DNA from: Ascaphus truei | Taxonomy: Eukaryota > Chordata > Amphibia > Anura > Ascaphidae | DNA length: 64,000 bases | Reading direction: 5' to 3' | NCBI GenBank assembly: GCA_036426205.1 | Contig: WSYH01001938.1 | Location: 37,339 to 101,338, forward strand | In this document: positions 11,267-22,144 of the stretch, in pieces | How the letters are laid out: the number at the start of each line of letters is the position of its first letter | Numbering within the stretch: position 1 is the first letter of the stretch | Translations under genes and position numbers: made by a program | The notes under the pieces: generated by a model | The model's database searches: none | Told to the model about the DNA's origin: nothing | What the model saw: the letters and a program-made list of their open reading frames with translations, nothing else

Positions 11267-11860
11267 ATGAGTGTACAAGTGCAGCCCGTGTTCCAAAAAC
11301 TTGAAAGAACGTACGCTTATTTAATATGGGCCGCGATTAATGCAACAGATGATAAGATGGCAACAGTTGTTCAAATTTATCAGTATTTTATCGAAAACTA
11401 TGACTTTTACAAATTTTTGCAAGATCCTCATGTGTTGAAGCGTGCAAAAAGAAAAAGTTATGTAGCGATCCATGTTTTTTTCATATTGATCCCGAATTTA
11501 TTGGAGGGTATTGGTGTGTATCACCGGGTTTTTCCTGTATCTATGATCATACAGATGGAAAAAGGCGGAAGGTCATGTTAAAACAAACTAAGAAACGTCA
11601 GTCGCTGGCAAGCAATGCGCCAGCACCAGCACCAGCTTCCAATAACGGTCCGACCGTCAGTGACAACCCTTGCTGTCTGTCCACGCACGGATACCTGCAG
11701 CCTGAGCCGGATTTCGCGTACAGTTTCGAGCAACTTGCATGTACCTAAGCGATTTCCAGCCTCATCAGCTGACTACAGGTGTAGTAGTCACTGTCAATGA
11801 CGTGTATGATTAAGAATACTGGACTGGCAGTGGCCCGGCGCCAGCTGATTGGGAAATTCT
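11267..11860 (+). pseudogene. Forkhead-like (winged-helix) protein gene, copy 1, frameshifted
   Basis: The frame begins MSVQVQPVFQ and runs in register with the intact copy at 62949-63500 through the first half of a forkhead-like domain (TYAYLIWAAINA, VVQIYQYFIEN). A one-base loss near 11457 shifts it. The remainder of the domain and the Ala/Pro-rich tail can be read in another frame to about 11745, where a second one-base loss introduces a stop. The start codon and the first 45 codons agree closely between copies, which supports the start. See the intact copy for the domain argument. Its place, just inside the left end of a Tc1-type transposon, suggests a transposon-encoded accessory DNA-binding protein. 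This copy is presumably dead. Confidence 0.7.
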
Positions 11861-12880
11861 ATGGTGAGTAATGTTGCCGTATTTTATTCTGGTTTTTTTA
11901 TTTTGAAAATATCAATATCAGTGCGATTCAAAAGTCAAGCGATTCTCCTATAAGCAATATCATTGGCTGAGCAGCTTCTACAGTAGATACTGCACAATTG
12001 GTGAAAAGCTAGGCGCATGCGCATTGGAACCTTCTTGAAACGCATATGCATGTCATTACATCGGCGGTAGGCGCATGCGAATGTGAACAGAAGACGCCCC
12101 CCTAGAAAATTATTGGTGGGAATGACTGTGGGAATTTCTTTAGGGGACTGACCATTACAGTAAAACTTTTACTTTTGTTTTTCCTCAGAAATGAAAACTT
12201 TGTCATCTCATGCGGAAAACAGCAAATGGAGGGATTCCGATTGATAATATCGCTTTGTGTAACAATGACTGCACGTTGCTGAATCGGATTTAAATACCTG
12301 AAATAGTATGCTGATGTTTTCAGACCGTATACAATACTTTTTTATATATACTGTATAATAAACCCGAGAAAATAAAAAGTATGCGTTTATTCTACATGTA
12401 TTCCAGTACATATGTGTATTCTATACCCGTACAGCATGTATTGTTTTAATACTCTTGTGATGTACAGTACTGAGCATGCCTACAGTATACAGTACAGTAT
12501 GCCTGGACAGTACTGTACATTCTAGAAACACTGTATTTTGTTACAGTATAAAAGGAGACAATGGAACAATTTAAAACAAATCAACATTTTCTTTTAAAGG
12601 TAGAGTAAGTACAAAAACATTTATTTACAAATACTGTACAATGTAAAAACATTTTAAGTGTACAGCAATTCAAAACATCAACAGGTGTATGGTTCACTGC
12701 TACTGAAAACATTTAAGTACAGAAAGTCAAAACATTTACAGTCAGTCAGAATGGTTTACAGTCACATGGTGTTATTAAAAAAAATTCTTTATTCATAAAA
12801 TATACAAAACGCAACATCTCCTTTATTAAAGTACAGCAAGTCAAAACATTTACAGTAGGATGATATACAGAACAGTAAGT
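11861..12880. other. Noncoding interior of the transposon between forkhead and minus-strand gene
   Basis: AATAAA-type signals at about 12357-12380 would serve the forkhead transcript; the same arrangement is seen in copy 2 near 63727-63745. From 12480 the DNA is rich in ACAGTA/TACTGT phrases and TTTATT, the latter a possible polyadenylation signal for the minus-strand gene. No further ORF is supported. Confidence 0.5.
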
Positions 12881-12992
12881 CAGGCCTGCACAACTCCAGT
12901 CCTTGAGGGCCGCAAACAGGCCTGGTTTTCAGGATAACCTTGAAAACTGGGCCTGTTTCCGGCCTTCGGGGACTGGAATTGTGCAGGTCCTG
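12881..12992. mobile_element. Short palindromic hAT-like MITE nested in the transposon
   Basis: CAGGCCTGCACAACTCCAGTCC and the converse end GGACTGGAATTGTGCAGGTCCTG form imperfect inverted ends of a roughly 112-bp element. ACAGTAAGT occurs just before it (12872-12880) and again at 12996-13004, three bases beyond the expected CTG end, so the target duplication is plausible but not exact. Confidence 0.6.
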
Positions 12993-13187
12993 TGTACAGT
13001 AAGTAAAAACATTTCTTTATTAATACAAGTTAAAACACGCAACATCTCCTTTATTAAAGTACAGAAAGTCAAAACATGTACAGCACAACAGTATGGTGTT
13101 ATTAAAATTTTTTATTTATTCATAAAATTTAAAAAACGCAACAGCTCCTTTATTAAAACATTTACAAAAACATTTACAAAAAATAGA

Positions 13188-14606
13188 CAACAGTTGAACA
13201 GTCACACAAATGCGTACCCCACCAGATTGTCCTTCCAGGGCCGATGCTTTGTATGGCGCAAAATGCCATTAATGGCGTCTCGAACGCTTTTCATTAAAGG
13301 ATCTGTAATTGAAAAAGAGCGCCGCAATTCCTACACCATAGTCTTTCTTAAATTTTCAGAGCGCCTTTTTTCGCAATTTCCTTCATAGTTCACTTTGTAG
13401 GCCCACTCGCAGTACACCAAGTAGGACACGTGGTGCTTAAACATTAACATTGCATACTTCTGGGGTAAACCAGCACTCATCACCCTATACTTCTCCCTGA
13501 GTGGATTGGGCAGCTCGCACAGGATGATGTCGGGCACCGTATCGATGCAAGCGTATTTAGGTTGGGTTCTGGGAGCGGGTGTGCTTCTGTGAGTGGGTGT
13601 GCATGTGGCGGCGTGCAATGGTAGGTTGTCTGGGAGGAAGCTTTCCTCCTGTCTTGTCGCTGTGTTGTCTCCTGGCGTGGTCTTGATGGGGTTGTCATGT
13701 TATCCTCCTCCTCAACGGCATACATGTACACAAAATCTTGTGTTGGAGGGGGTGCGCTTGTTGATGGAAGGTGGTCAAAGGTCCCATTCATCACATCCAT
13801 GCCACCCTCCTGCTCTGGCGTTGGGGATACAGGGGCATGAACACCGAGCAAATGATGTATCCCCGCTATATCAGTCTCTATCTTCTGCATCCATTGATCC
13901 ATATTTAGCATGGTCTCCAGAAGCAGATCTATCTTTGCCAGCACAATAGAGTTCCCGGGGATATCCACACTTACCCATTCAGCATGTGGTCTATTGAGCT
14001 GGTTCTTGTGCATGGCATGCTGTGGACATCTGGGTGGATGGGTGCTACGGAGGATGAGATGGGGGTTCCATGGAGAGAAGCGGCAGCGTCGCCGAAGAAG
14101 GGTGGAGGAGGTGACCTGTGGATTTCCGGGAGAGGAGAAGCGTCAGCGTCGTCGAAGAGGGATGGAGAAAGTGACCTGTGGATTTCCGGGCGAGAAGCGG
14201 CAGAGTCGTCTAAGCGTAATGGAGAAAGTGACCCGTGGATTTCAGGGGCACCAGCGGCAGCATCGTCGAAGAGCAGTGGCGTAGATGGCCTGTGGGTATC
14301 CGGGAGAGCGGCGGCAGCGTCGTGGACGAGATGTGGAGAAGATGGGCTGTAGATTTCCGGGAGAGCAGCGGCAGAGTCATCGAAGTGTATTGGAGGAAGT
14401 GGTCTGCGGGTTCGATGGGTGGGCTGCCATTTGTTTTGCATTGAGTGTACATCACCGTATTTCTTCTTGACATAATAAGGCTTACGTGTATTGAAACCCT
14501 TAACCTTTGGGGTCAGCAGAAGGTTTTCTTTATTAGCCTTAGCCTGTTGCTTTGGCCTTGGCTTGGGAATGGCTCCTGCCTTTCGCTTTTTCTGCGTGAC
14601 AGGCAC
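13188..14606 (-). pseudogene. Minus-strand accessory gene: Pro/Ser-rich protein with possible BEN-like C-terminus
   Basis: The frame starts MPVTQKKRKAGAIPKPRPKQ, with basic residues and a KKRK cluster. It continues through 5-6 tandem copies of a roughly 17-residue repeat (FDDAAA..PEIH.S.SP), then a segment with possible helices (IVLAKIDLLLETMLNMDQW). The C-terminal region (13188-13520) reads LREKYRV, LPQKYAMLMFKHHVSY, then FSITDPLMKSVRDAINGILR. This resembles, from memory only, the ends of BEN-domain-like proteins. Two frame changes (near 14000 and 13590) and one stop at 13331-13333 interrupt it; some could be introns. It lies opposite in strand to its neighbours inside the transposon, so it may be an accessory protein. 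The function is unknown and the BEN assignment is tentative. Confidence 0.45.
14040..14400 (-). repeat. Coding tandem repeats, about 50-57 bp units
   Basis: Minus-strand units encode FDD(A/S)AAA-x-PEIH-x-S-x-SP. Five to six diverged units are visible, often with a GTGGATTTCCGGG-type phrase on the plus strand. The translated register is conserved between units, so the repeat expanded in coding sequence. Confidence 0.7.
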
Positions 14607-14891
14607 GGCAGAGGCGAGTGGCTACTTGCGTCCGTAGAATCGGGGTTGATCCATGGAAGCAGATGGCATAATGCAGTATCTGGACAAGGGCAAGTTCAGA
14701 TAAAGATCATCGAGTGGTGGGCTATGCAAAGTGTGTAACCTTTTATGCATGGCGACGAGTGGACGTACTCAAATGTGAGTCATTAACGTATAAATACACC
14801 ATCCATTTTGTGGATTCACTGCACATTGAATACACATCGACTAAACATCGAATATACATTCTTGTGTTTGTATTTCTTTCTACTCGCAGAA

Positions 14892-17069
14892 ATGCCTGTT
14901 AAAAAGATTTCAAAGGATCTCAGCATGAGAATTAAGGAGATGTACACGAGCGGACACCGAATTGCAGATATCCAACGCTGGTTAGCTGCTTCTGGCCAAG
15001 TTGTGCCATCAACCACCGTGTGCTATCATGCACACGGAAAAACCAAACAACGCATGAGGACACCAACGGTAACTAACGCGTAAGTATATTTATATAACTA
15101 TATAATGCAGTATATCTATTATTGTTTATATTGCTGCATATTAATATAACTATATAGTATAGATCTATCTAATTTTATTTTTATTTCGGTATATTTATAT
15201 AACAACAGTATATAATATAGTATATCTATTATTGTTTATATTGCTGCATATTAATATAACTATAAAGTATATATCTATCTAATTTTATAGTTATTTCGGT
15301 ATATTTATATAACAACTGTATATAATACAGTATATCTATTACTGTTTTAGATTGCGCTATTAATATACATATAGTATAGATCTATCTAATTTTTATAGTT
15401 ATTTCGGTATATTTATAACTACAGTATATAATACAGTATATCTATTATTGTTTATATTGCTGCATATTAAATAACATATGAGTATAGATCTATCTAATTT
15501 TATAGTTATTTCACTACGTATATTTATATAACTACAGTATATAATACAGTATATCTATTATTGTTTATATTGCTGCATGTTAATATAACTATATAGTATA
15601 GATCTATCTAATTTTATAGTTATTTCGGTATATTTATATAACTACAGTATATAATACAGTATAATATTATTGTTTATATTGCTGCATATTAATATAACTA
15701 TATAGTATAGATCTATCTAATTTTATAGTTATTTCGGTATATTTATATAACTACAGTATATAATACAGTATATCTATTATTGTTTATATTGCTGCATATT
15801 AATATAACTATATAGTATAGATCTATCTAATTTTATAGTTATTTCGGTATATTTATATAACAACAGTATATAATACAGTATATCTATTATTGTTTATATT
15901 GCTGCATCTATAATTGTTTACTGTAAATGATGTGCTGTACTTGTGGCCTACTGCACTGTAACTTACCGGATTGTTGTTTTTCTGTACACTGTAGGGAGAC
16001 AACTCTTCTGGTCGACAAAATAACTGAAGAGAATGATGAGAAGAGTGCCTTAAGGGTCAAATACACTCTGCTGCAAAAAAGGATAATCTCACTGTATCCG
16101 AGAACAGCATAAAGAAGATGAGACGCAGAATTGGATGGAAATATGGACGTGTGAGGTTAGTACTGGACAGTACAGGAGGTTAAAGTGTTGTTTAAGAAAC
16201 TGTACTGTACCTATAAAATTATTCCTTGTCATTACAGAGCGTACCCTATGATAAGGGATGTTAACAAGATCAAGAGAGTGGTCCAGGCCCAGGCATGGAT
16301 TGACAGTGGAGAAACTTTCCAGGATTGCATCTTCACTGACGAGTCTACTGTTTCACTGGAGAGATTTGCCACCTTTGCATTCCACAAAAAAGGTCGCATA
16401 TCTATGAAGCCGCGTCCAAAACACCCAATGAAGATGCATGTGTGGGGTGCCATCTCTAGGCGTGGACCAGGATGCATCGTCATCTTTGAAGGTACAGTAA
16501 AATGTATATCACACACTTTTGCCTTATGCACTGTACTGTACTAGTGTGCAGTTTTTGAGCACTTTTCTTTTCTTGTTATAGGAATCACGATTTAAAGCTT
16601 TTTTCCAAGAGCAAATTGTGCCTGAGATTGTGGAATACATCACACGTGAGTTCCCAGATGGTCACCGTTTCTACCAGGACAACGATCCGAAGCACACCGT
16701 GTCAACAGCGCATATTCTTGAGCGCGGTATCAACTGGGTGAAGATGCCAGCGGAGTAAGTGCGGTAACCGTGTCTTATTTTTTCCCACTGTTTTTACTGT
16801 GTACTGTATCTTTTAACTAATTGTCCTTTTTTTCCCCCTCCAATGACAGATCGCCAGACTTCAATCCTATCGAAATGGTCTGGCATCAGCTGAAGGACCA
16901 TATCCTAAAAATCGTGAAACCCTCCAAAAAGGATGAGTTGGCGCAAGGCATAATGAGTTTTTGGAACGATGTGCTCACCGTGGAATGATGCAATAAATAT
17001 ATTGACCATATTGGTAAATATCAAGATGGTTTAGGCAGGCTTGTGAACTTCGCAAGCAAGCAGTGGTGA
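14892..17069 (+). pseudogene. Tc1-like DDE transposase, five exons, damaged
   Basis: Exon 1 (14892-15079) encodes MPVKKISKDLSMRIKEMY and a helix-turn-helix. Exon 2 is about 15994-16155, exon 3 16238-16491, exon 4 16582-16754 and exon 5 16850-17069. Introns 1-4 have GT starts (GTAAGT in introns 1 and 4) and AG ends. Catalytic motifs fall in order: FTDES in exon 3, QDNDPKHT in exon 4, SPDFNPIEMVW in exon 5. By my count the spacing from the first Asp of DND to the Glu is 32 rather than the usual 34. Damage includes a frame break at an A6 run (16074-16079), a phase problem at the exon 3/4 junction, and a TGA at 16986 before the natural stop near 17069. The protein would excise and integrate the element at TA. 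Multi-exon structure is unusual for Tc1. Confidence 0.75.
15085..15910 (+). repeat. Minisatellite in transposase intron 1, about 110 bp x 7-8
   Basis: The phrase TATTTCGGTATATTTATATAA recurs at intervals of about 108-113 bp, with AGTATAGATCTATCTAATTTT and ATTGTTTATATTGCTGCAT in each unit. The array fills nearly all of intron 1 and is more than 85 percent AT by eye. Confidence 0.85.
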
Positions 17070-18620
17070 AGTTATAGATGCATGTGCAGTAATCATCAGC
17101 TATTTAGCTCCCTTCCCAAAGAGGATTACATGCAGGCACAGAGAGGTAAACTCGGCTAGGGACTGACGATTAAAACCACAATGACAAGCTTTAGAAACGG
17201 AATGGTTCTGGAGAGGTGTCGATAAGAGGTTCAAATCCTTGAGCGAGCCTTGTGTGTGTGTGTGTGTGTGTGGGAGTGGGGTACAGGGTACAGCTGCATG
17301 AAGGATTAGCTGTACTGTAGTTCAAAGACATGACATATTTTCAACAGGCAGGTCATCATAATAATTGGATCCCCACACCCCCAAATTCATAAAAACCACA
17401 CAAATCAACCATGTGCAGTCAAACGCACAGTGTCGCAGTCAAAAGCTACAGCACAGATTGAATATCGTAATATCAAGATGGTTTGGGCAGGCTTGGGTAG
17501 AAAAAAAAAATACGAGAAAAATAAATATATATTTTTTTGGTCACTTACTCTTGAGCTTTGCAAGCAAGCACTGGTGAAGTTATAGACGCATGCACAGTAA
17601 TCATCAGCTATGTAGCTCCCTTCCCAAAGAGGATTACACGCAGGTGCAGAGAGGTGATACTCGGCTAGGGACGGACGAGTAAAACCACAATGACAAGCTT
17701 TAGAAACGGAATGGTTCTGGAGAGGTGTCGATAAGAGGTTCAAATCCTTGAGCGAGCCTTGTGTGTGTGTGTGCGTGGGGGAGGAGGATTCAGGGTACAG
17801 CTGCATGAAGGATTAGATGTACTGTAGTTCAAAGACATGACATTTTTTCAACAGGCAGGTCATCATAATAATTTGATCCCCACATCACCAAATACATAAA
17901 AAAACACACAAATCAACCATGCGCAATCAAACGCACAGTGTCGCAGTCAAAAGCTACAGTTCAGATTGAATATTGCAATGTCAAGATGGTTTAGGCAGAC
18001 TTGTGGAGAAAATAAAAATAAAAAATGACGAGAAAAAAATATATATTTTTTTTGGTCACTCACTCTTGAACTTCGCAAGCAAGCAGTGGTGAAGTTATTG
18101 ACGCATGCGCAGTAATCATCAGCTATGTATCTCATTTCCCAAAGAGGATTACACGCGCTAGGGACAGACGATTAAAACCACAATGACAAGCTTTAGAAAC
18201 GGAATTTTTCTGGAGAGGTGTCGATAAGAGGTTCAAATCCTTGAGCAAGCCTTGTGTGTGTGTGGGGGGGGGGGGGGGGGTGAGGGGGGTACAGCGGCAT
18301 GAAGGATTAGCTGTACTATAGTTCAAAGACATGACATATTTTCAACAGGCAGGTCATCATAATAATTGGATCCCCACCCCCCCAAATACATAAAAACCAC
18401 ACAAATCAACCATGTGCAGTCAAACGAACAGTGTCGCAGTCAAAAGCTACAGCACAGATTGAATATCGTAATATTAAGATGGTTTGGGCAGGCTTGTGGA
18501 GAAAATAAAAATAAAAAATGAGGAGAAAGAAAAAAATATATATTTTTTTTATCACTCCTTTTGAACTTCGCAAGCAAGCAGTGGTGAAGTTATAGACGCA
18601 TGCGCAGTAATCATCAGCTA
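17055..18620 (+). repeat. Tandem array of about 500-bp units beginning in the transposase 3' end
   Basis: Units start at the phrase CAAGCAAGCAGTGGTGAAGTTAT at about 17055, 17560, 18076 and 18570. They contain AATCATCAGCTAT, GAGGATTACA, CTTTAGAAACGGAA, a GT-rich tract and ATGACATATTTTCAACAGG. The unit includes the last codons and stop of the transposase. In units 2-4 an A-rich segment of 70-90 bp interrupts those codons, while the first unit lacks it. Confidence 0.85.
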
Positions 18621-19123
18621 GCAAGCAGGAATGTGATTGAAACCAGAAAGACACACATTCAAAGGAATGGTGTGGGAGAGGTGTACTGTAATGTAGATAA
18701 GATAAGAAGTTGAAATACTGTAGTGCAGTAAATTAGCCTGTGTGTGTGCGGGGGCGAGCAAGGGGAGAGCGGTGTACATGCCGAAATGTGATACTGTTAC
18801 AGTACACACCTATGCATTTCAACAATGTTCAAATGAGACATACAGTACTGCACATGCATGTATAAATATGCAAATTTACAATTACTACGAGCGCACATGC
18901 AGACTGTGTACTGACGTACTATAGGTTGAACTGCTAAAGTATTAGACTTTGAAAACAACAGCTCGCGAACGCTCCCCTGAGTTTTTAGACGGTATTGCAG
19001 TATTGCAGACAACGCTAATAAAATACAAATATTACGAGCGCTAAAATACCGGAACATATTCCGGAAAAAAAAAATACTGCATCTGCCCACGGTTATCAGA
19101 GTTGCGCCGATACGGCCGCTTTA

Positions 19124-19144
19124 GGATAAAGGCGGCCGCAGCTG
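19124..19144 (-). repeat. Right terminal inverted repeat of the 8.3-kb transposon
   Basis: Read on the minus strand it starts CAGCTGCGGCCGCCTTTAT, matching the left end at about 17 of 21 positions, and it is followed outward by the TA target dinucleotide. Confidence 0.7.
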
Positions 19145-19561
19145 TATGGGCATCTAGAAAAAGAATGGTCAGGTTTGTACAGGGAGGATAGCCTTCATCC
19201 TTCAGAGATAGCCCTCAACATATGTAATATGGTCTGCAGGATGGTGTGGGAAGAGCTCTTGGATTGGTACGGGTAAATGCAAATTTGAAGGGATAAAATT
19301 GCCCAGCTTATGGCGGTGGAGTACTGTTCAAACTGCATGTGGAAATGATGGATCTGTGATCCAGTTGGAAATAAGGTGAGGAAGGTGTTAGTGGGCTGTG
19401 GATAAGGTAACCTGTCTGGTGATGTCCTTCTGGTTTGGCTGGTGATATTTGAATATCTCCTACTAGGCTGGTATGGCAGGTGGTGTTTGGGGCATCATAT
19501 ACGATGTAGGTGGATTAATATCATTTGTGGGTGCACTCTGACCCTGCTGTTATTTGGGGTA
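19145..19561. other. Flank right of the 8.3-kb transposon, nothing recognised
   Basis: There is no coding region or repeat that I can assign between the right TA target site and the next copy of the 500-bp unit. Confidence 0.4.
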
Positions 19562-19862
19562 TGTTTCCGGAGAGGTGTCGATAAGAGGTTCAAATCCTTG
19601 AGCGAGCCTTGTGTGTGTGTGTGGGGGGGGGGGAGGGGGGTACAGGGTACAGCTGCATGAAGGATTAGCTGTAATGTAGTTCAAAGACATGACATATTTT
19701 CAACAGGCAGGTCACCATAATAATTGGATCCCCACCCCCCCAAATACATAAAAACCACGCAAATCAACCATGTGCAGTCAAACGAACAGTGTCGCAGTCA
19801 AAGCTACAGCACAGATTGAATATCGTAATATCAAGATGGTTTTAGGCAGGCTTGTGGAGTTC
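19562..19862 (+). repeat. Partial copy of the 500-bp unit outside the transposon boundary
   Basis: It runs from TTCCGGAGAGGTGTCGATAAG to GGTTTTAGGCAGGCTTGTGGA and matches the units at 17.2-18.5 kb closely, yet it lies more than 400 bp beyond the right terminal repeat. It may come from a second, overlapping element copy or a local duplication. Confidence 0.75.
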
Positions 19863-19863
19863 G

Positions 19864-20338
19864 TGTTTAATTGGTTGGTTATTGGATGGTTAAGGGAACA
19901 AGGGGTTAACTCAAGACCTCTTGACATAAGTTTTTCTAGGAATTCCTAATTTTATTAGAAGATGCTAGACTGAGTATGAGTCACCTTGCCATTTTCAGGA
20001 TTGAAGGTGATGTTCTGTTTCCATTTTGTCTGTTCTGTTAGTGTCCATTTTGTGTGTAAGAATGTGTGTGTGGTGTAAATGAGATTCGCTCAAAGTATAT
20101 TTACGATTGTGTTTTAATAATCTGTAAAATGATTGGTTTAAGAATTAAGGAGTTGTTAGTATATTCTGCCTGGTAACCTATTTTAAACAAAGGAATCAAA
20201 AATGTATAAAAATCCTGCTTAGAAACTCTTTTGGCAGAGAGTCTCATTGACTTTTGTGTGTATGATCATACTAGGTATTAAGAAAATAAACTACTCATTA
20301 TCTACGAACCCATGTGTGTGAGTTTGCAAACCACGACA
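19864..20338 (+). mobile_element. Candidate solo LTR
   Basis: TATAAAA at about 20203, AATAAA at about 20284 and an end in CACGACA form an LTR-like order, and the sequence could begin TGTTTAATTGG. I found no matching target duplication or second LTR, so this is weak. Confidence 0.25.
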
Positions 20339-20339
20339 G

Positions 20340-21800
20340 TATGTTCATAAAATGCCTTACAGCTGCAAAGAAAATATGGTGATAAGTGACAGGCTGGTAG
20401 GTTAGAAATATGTTTTCTGGCTGGAACGCAGATTAGTATATCCAGCCTATAATATTAATATTAAGCCTGTCAGGATGATATCACTTGCTGCTTGCACCTA
20501 CCATATGTAACAATATCACTGAAAGAGACTAACAAATTCATATTTTCTATGTGCTGCTATGCCAAAAGGCTCTAGTTCATATAACTGAATAGGTCAAAAA
20601 GGTACCTTATGGCTTAACAGTGATTAGTTAATTTAGATCTGCAGCCCATATGTTGGAAGTCAGAACTGTACAATTCTGGGGCAGAAATCGTTCCAAATAT
20701 AGCAAAGAAAAAATCCTGATGTTTCTTTTGCGATTATTTCTTTGATAAATATGGTTCAAATTTTGTGCATCAATATTGCACTATGTTTGCCTTGATACGT
20801 ACAGTATGTCCTTCTACAGTAAATCTTGTTATTCACTGTTTTCCTGAAGTGAATTATTGCCATTAACAACCAAGAGTGAGCTTTGAATTGTAAGTATGGT
20901 CATACTACAGGTTTAAATTCCACATAACCGTTACATGCAATGGGAGTGTATATTTCAAAAGGATTGGGGTTATTATTCCAGACTTATAACGTGCAAAGCA
21001 AATGCAATCTTCAGTCCCTCAGGGACAATAGTGTTTCACAAAACAGTAATCTGTTTGGAGAATGAGCTTTGACTGCGATTTTAAATTGGAGCTTCAAATG
21101 CAAGTGGAGTTAATAGGATTTTACATGTGCTGTGAATTTTCTTAACCTTCTCTCTCTCTCTCACTGGTTGACATGCAAAGCGCGACGTTGTCTTTTTCAT
21201 TAACAGCGCTTTATGTCTGACATATCTCTGTGCCAGTGCAGTGTGGATAGACATCTTAAAGCAACTGTAATCAAAATGTACGCTAGTGAAGATGAGAATT
21301 AGCTGTTTTTCTATTTATCTGAAAATGTCAGCAATTGTATATTTTGATAGGAAAGCATTTGCTATTTCAGGCTGCAGAATTACATGGTGGAGATGTGGAA
21401 TAACATAAGACTACAAGTATACCATTGCAATACAATGATTTAACAGCACTGTATACATATCCATAACATTTTAAATGGTAAACAAAGTATACTTATGTGT
21501 ATATAGTAAGTATATAAAGTATGTTTATATGTCTATGACTGTATATATGATTTTTTTTACAGTAATGCTATTATGACTATTTAGTATTTTACTATTACCT
21601 ATACTTTGCAAATGTAATTAAAAACGTACGATTATATGGTAAACTGCATAACTAGTCCACCAATCCGGCGCTCAGAAGAAACATGAGCTGCTGAAAAATA
21701 TGCTGTATAACTCCGTAAGCCTCCCTGTATATATTAGTAGAGAAGGGTGACATTTTAGGGTGGATTTGAATCGCCCTGGATCGGTCGGTTCCTTTGGCTC
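20340..21800. other. AT-rich sequence with no recognised feature
   Basis: There are no long frames, tandem repeats or terminal repeats. Only a short CT run near 21150 and poly-T near 21552 stand out. Confidence 0.5.
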
Positions 21801-21804
21801 GGGA

Positions 21805-22030
21805 TATAATAATAATAATAGCATGTTCTTGTATAGCGCTGCTAGTTTTACAGAGACATTTTGCGGGTACAGGTCCCTGCCCCATGGAGCTTACAATATT
21901 TTTTTTGGTGCCTGAGGCACAGGGAGATAAAGTGACTTGCCCAAGGTCACAAGGAGCCGACACCAGAAATTGAACCAGGTTCTCCTGCCTCAAACTCAGT
22001 GCGTCAGTGTCTTTACTCACTGAGCCACTC
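21805..22030. mobile_element. L2/MIR-like retroposon tail
   Basis: An (ATA)n run at 21807-21822 is followed by CTTGTATAGCGCTGCTAG, TGACTTGCCCAAGGTCACAAG, a GAACCAGGTTCTCCTGCCT phrase and CACTGAGCCACTCCTT. This is the layout of widespread vertebrate L2/MIR-related retroposons. I cannot tell whether it is a SINE or a LINE 3' end. Confidence 0.5.
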
Positions 22031-22035
22031 CTTCT

Positions 22036-22142
22036 CCCGTACATCTGTGGATCTGTGGATCTGTGAATCTGTGAATCTGTGAATCTGTGAATCTGTGAAT
22101 CTGTGAATCTGTGAATCTGTGAATCTGTGAATCTGTGAATCC
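22036..22142 (+). repeat. Octamer microsatellite (GAATCTGT)n
   Basis: About 13 uninterrupted or near-perfect copies of the 8-base unit; the first ones read GGATCTGT. Confidence 0.95.
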
Positions 22143-22144
22143 CC

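Larger units (their letters stand above)
10852..19144 (+). mobile_element. 8.3-kb Tc1-like transposon with forkhead-like gene (copy 1)
   Basis: Boundaries: TA at 10850-10851 precedes CAGCCGCGGCCCCTTTTAT, and CAGCTGCGGCCGCCTTTAT on the minus strand ends at 19144 before TA at 19145-19146. About 17 of 21 terminal bases match. TA duplication and a DDE transposase of Tc1 type inside support Tc1/mariner membership. Gene order is forkhead-like protein (+) at 11.3 kb, Pro/Ser-rich possibly BEN-like gene (-) at 13.2-14.6 kb, and spliced transposase (+) at 14.9-17.1 kb, followed by tandem roughly 500-bp repeats. All three genes carry frame damage. A second copy of the left part lies at 62537-63790. Typical Tc1 elements are much shorter and encode only a transposase. 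Confidence 0.75.

Noticed and set aside
13593..14444. Plus-strand open frames opposite the Pro/Ser-rich gene
   Set aside because: They are shadows of the coding tandem repeats; the minus strand carries the conserved repeat register and C-terminal block.
17085..17110. CTGATGATTAC on the minus strand in the 500-bp units
   Set aside because: The start resembles a hammerhead core, but stem II and GAAA are missing in every unit.
22036..22142. Short evenly spaced repeats resembling a CRISPR-like array
   Set aside because: Units are contiguous octamers without spacers, in vertebrate DNA; it is a microsatellite.
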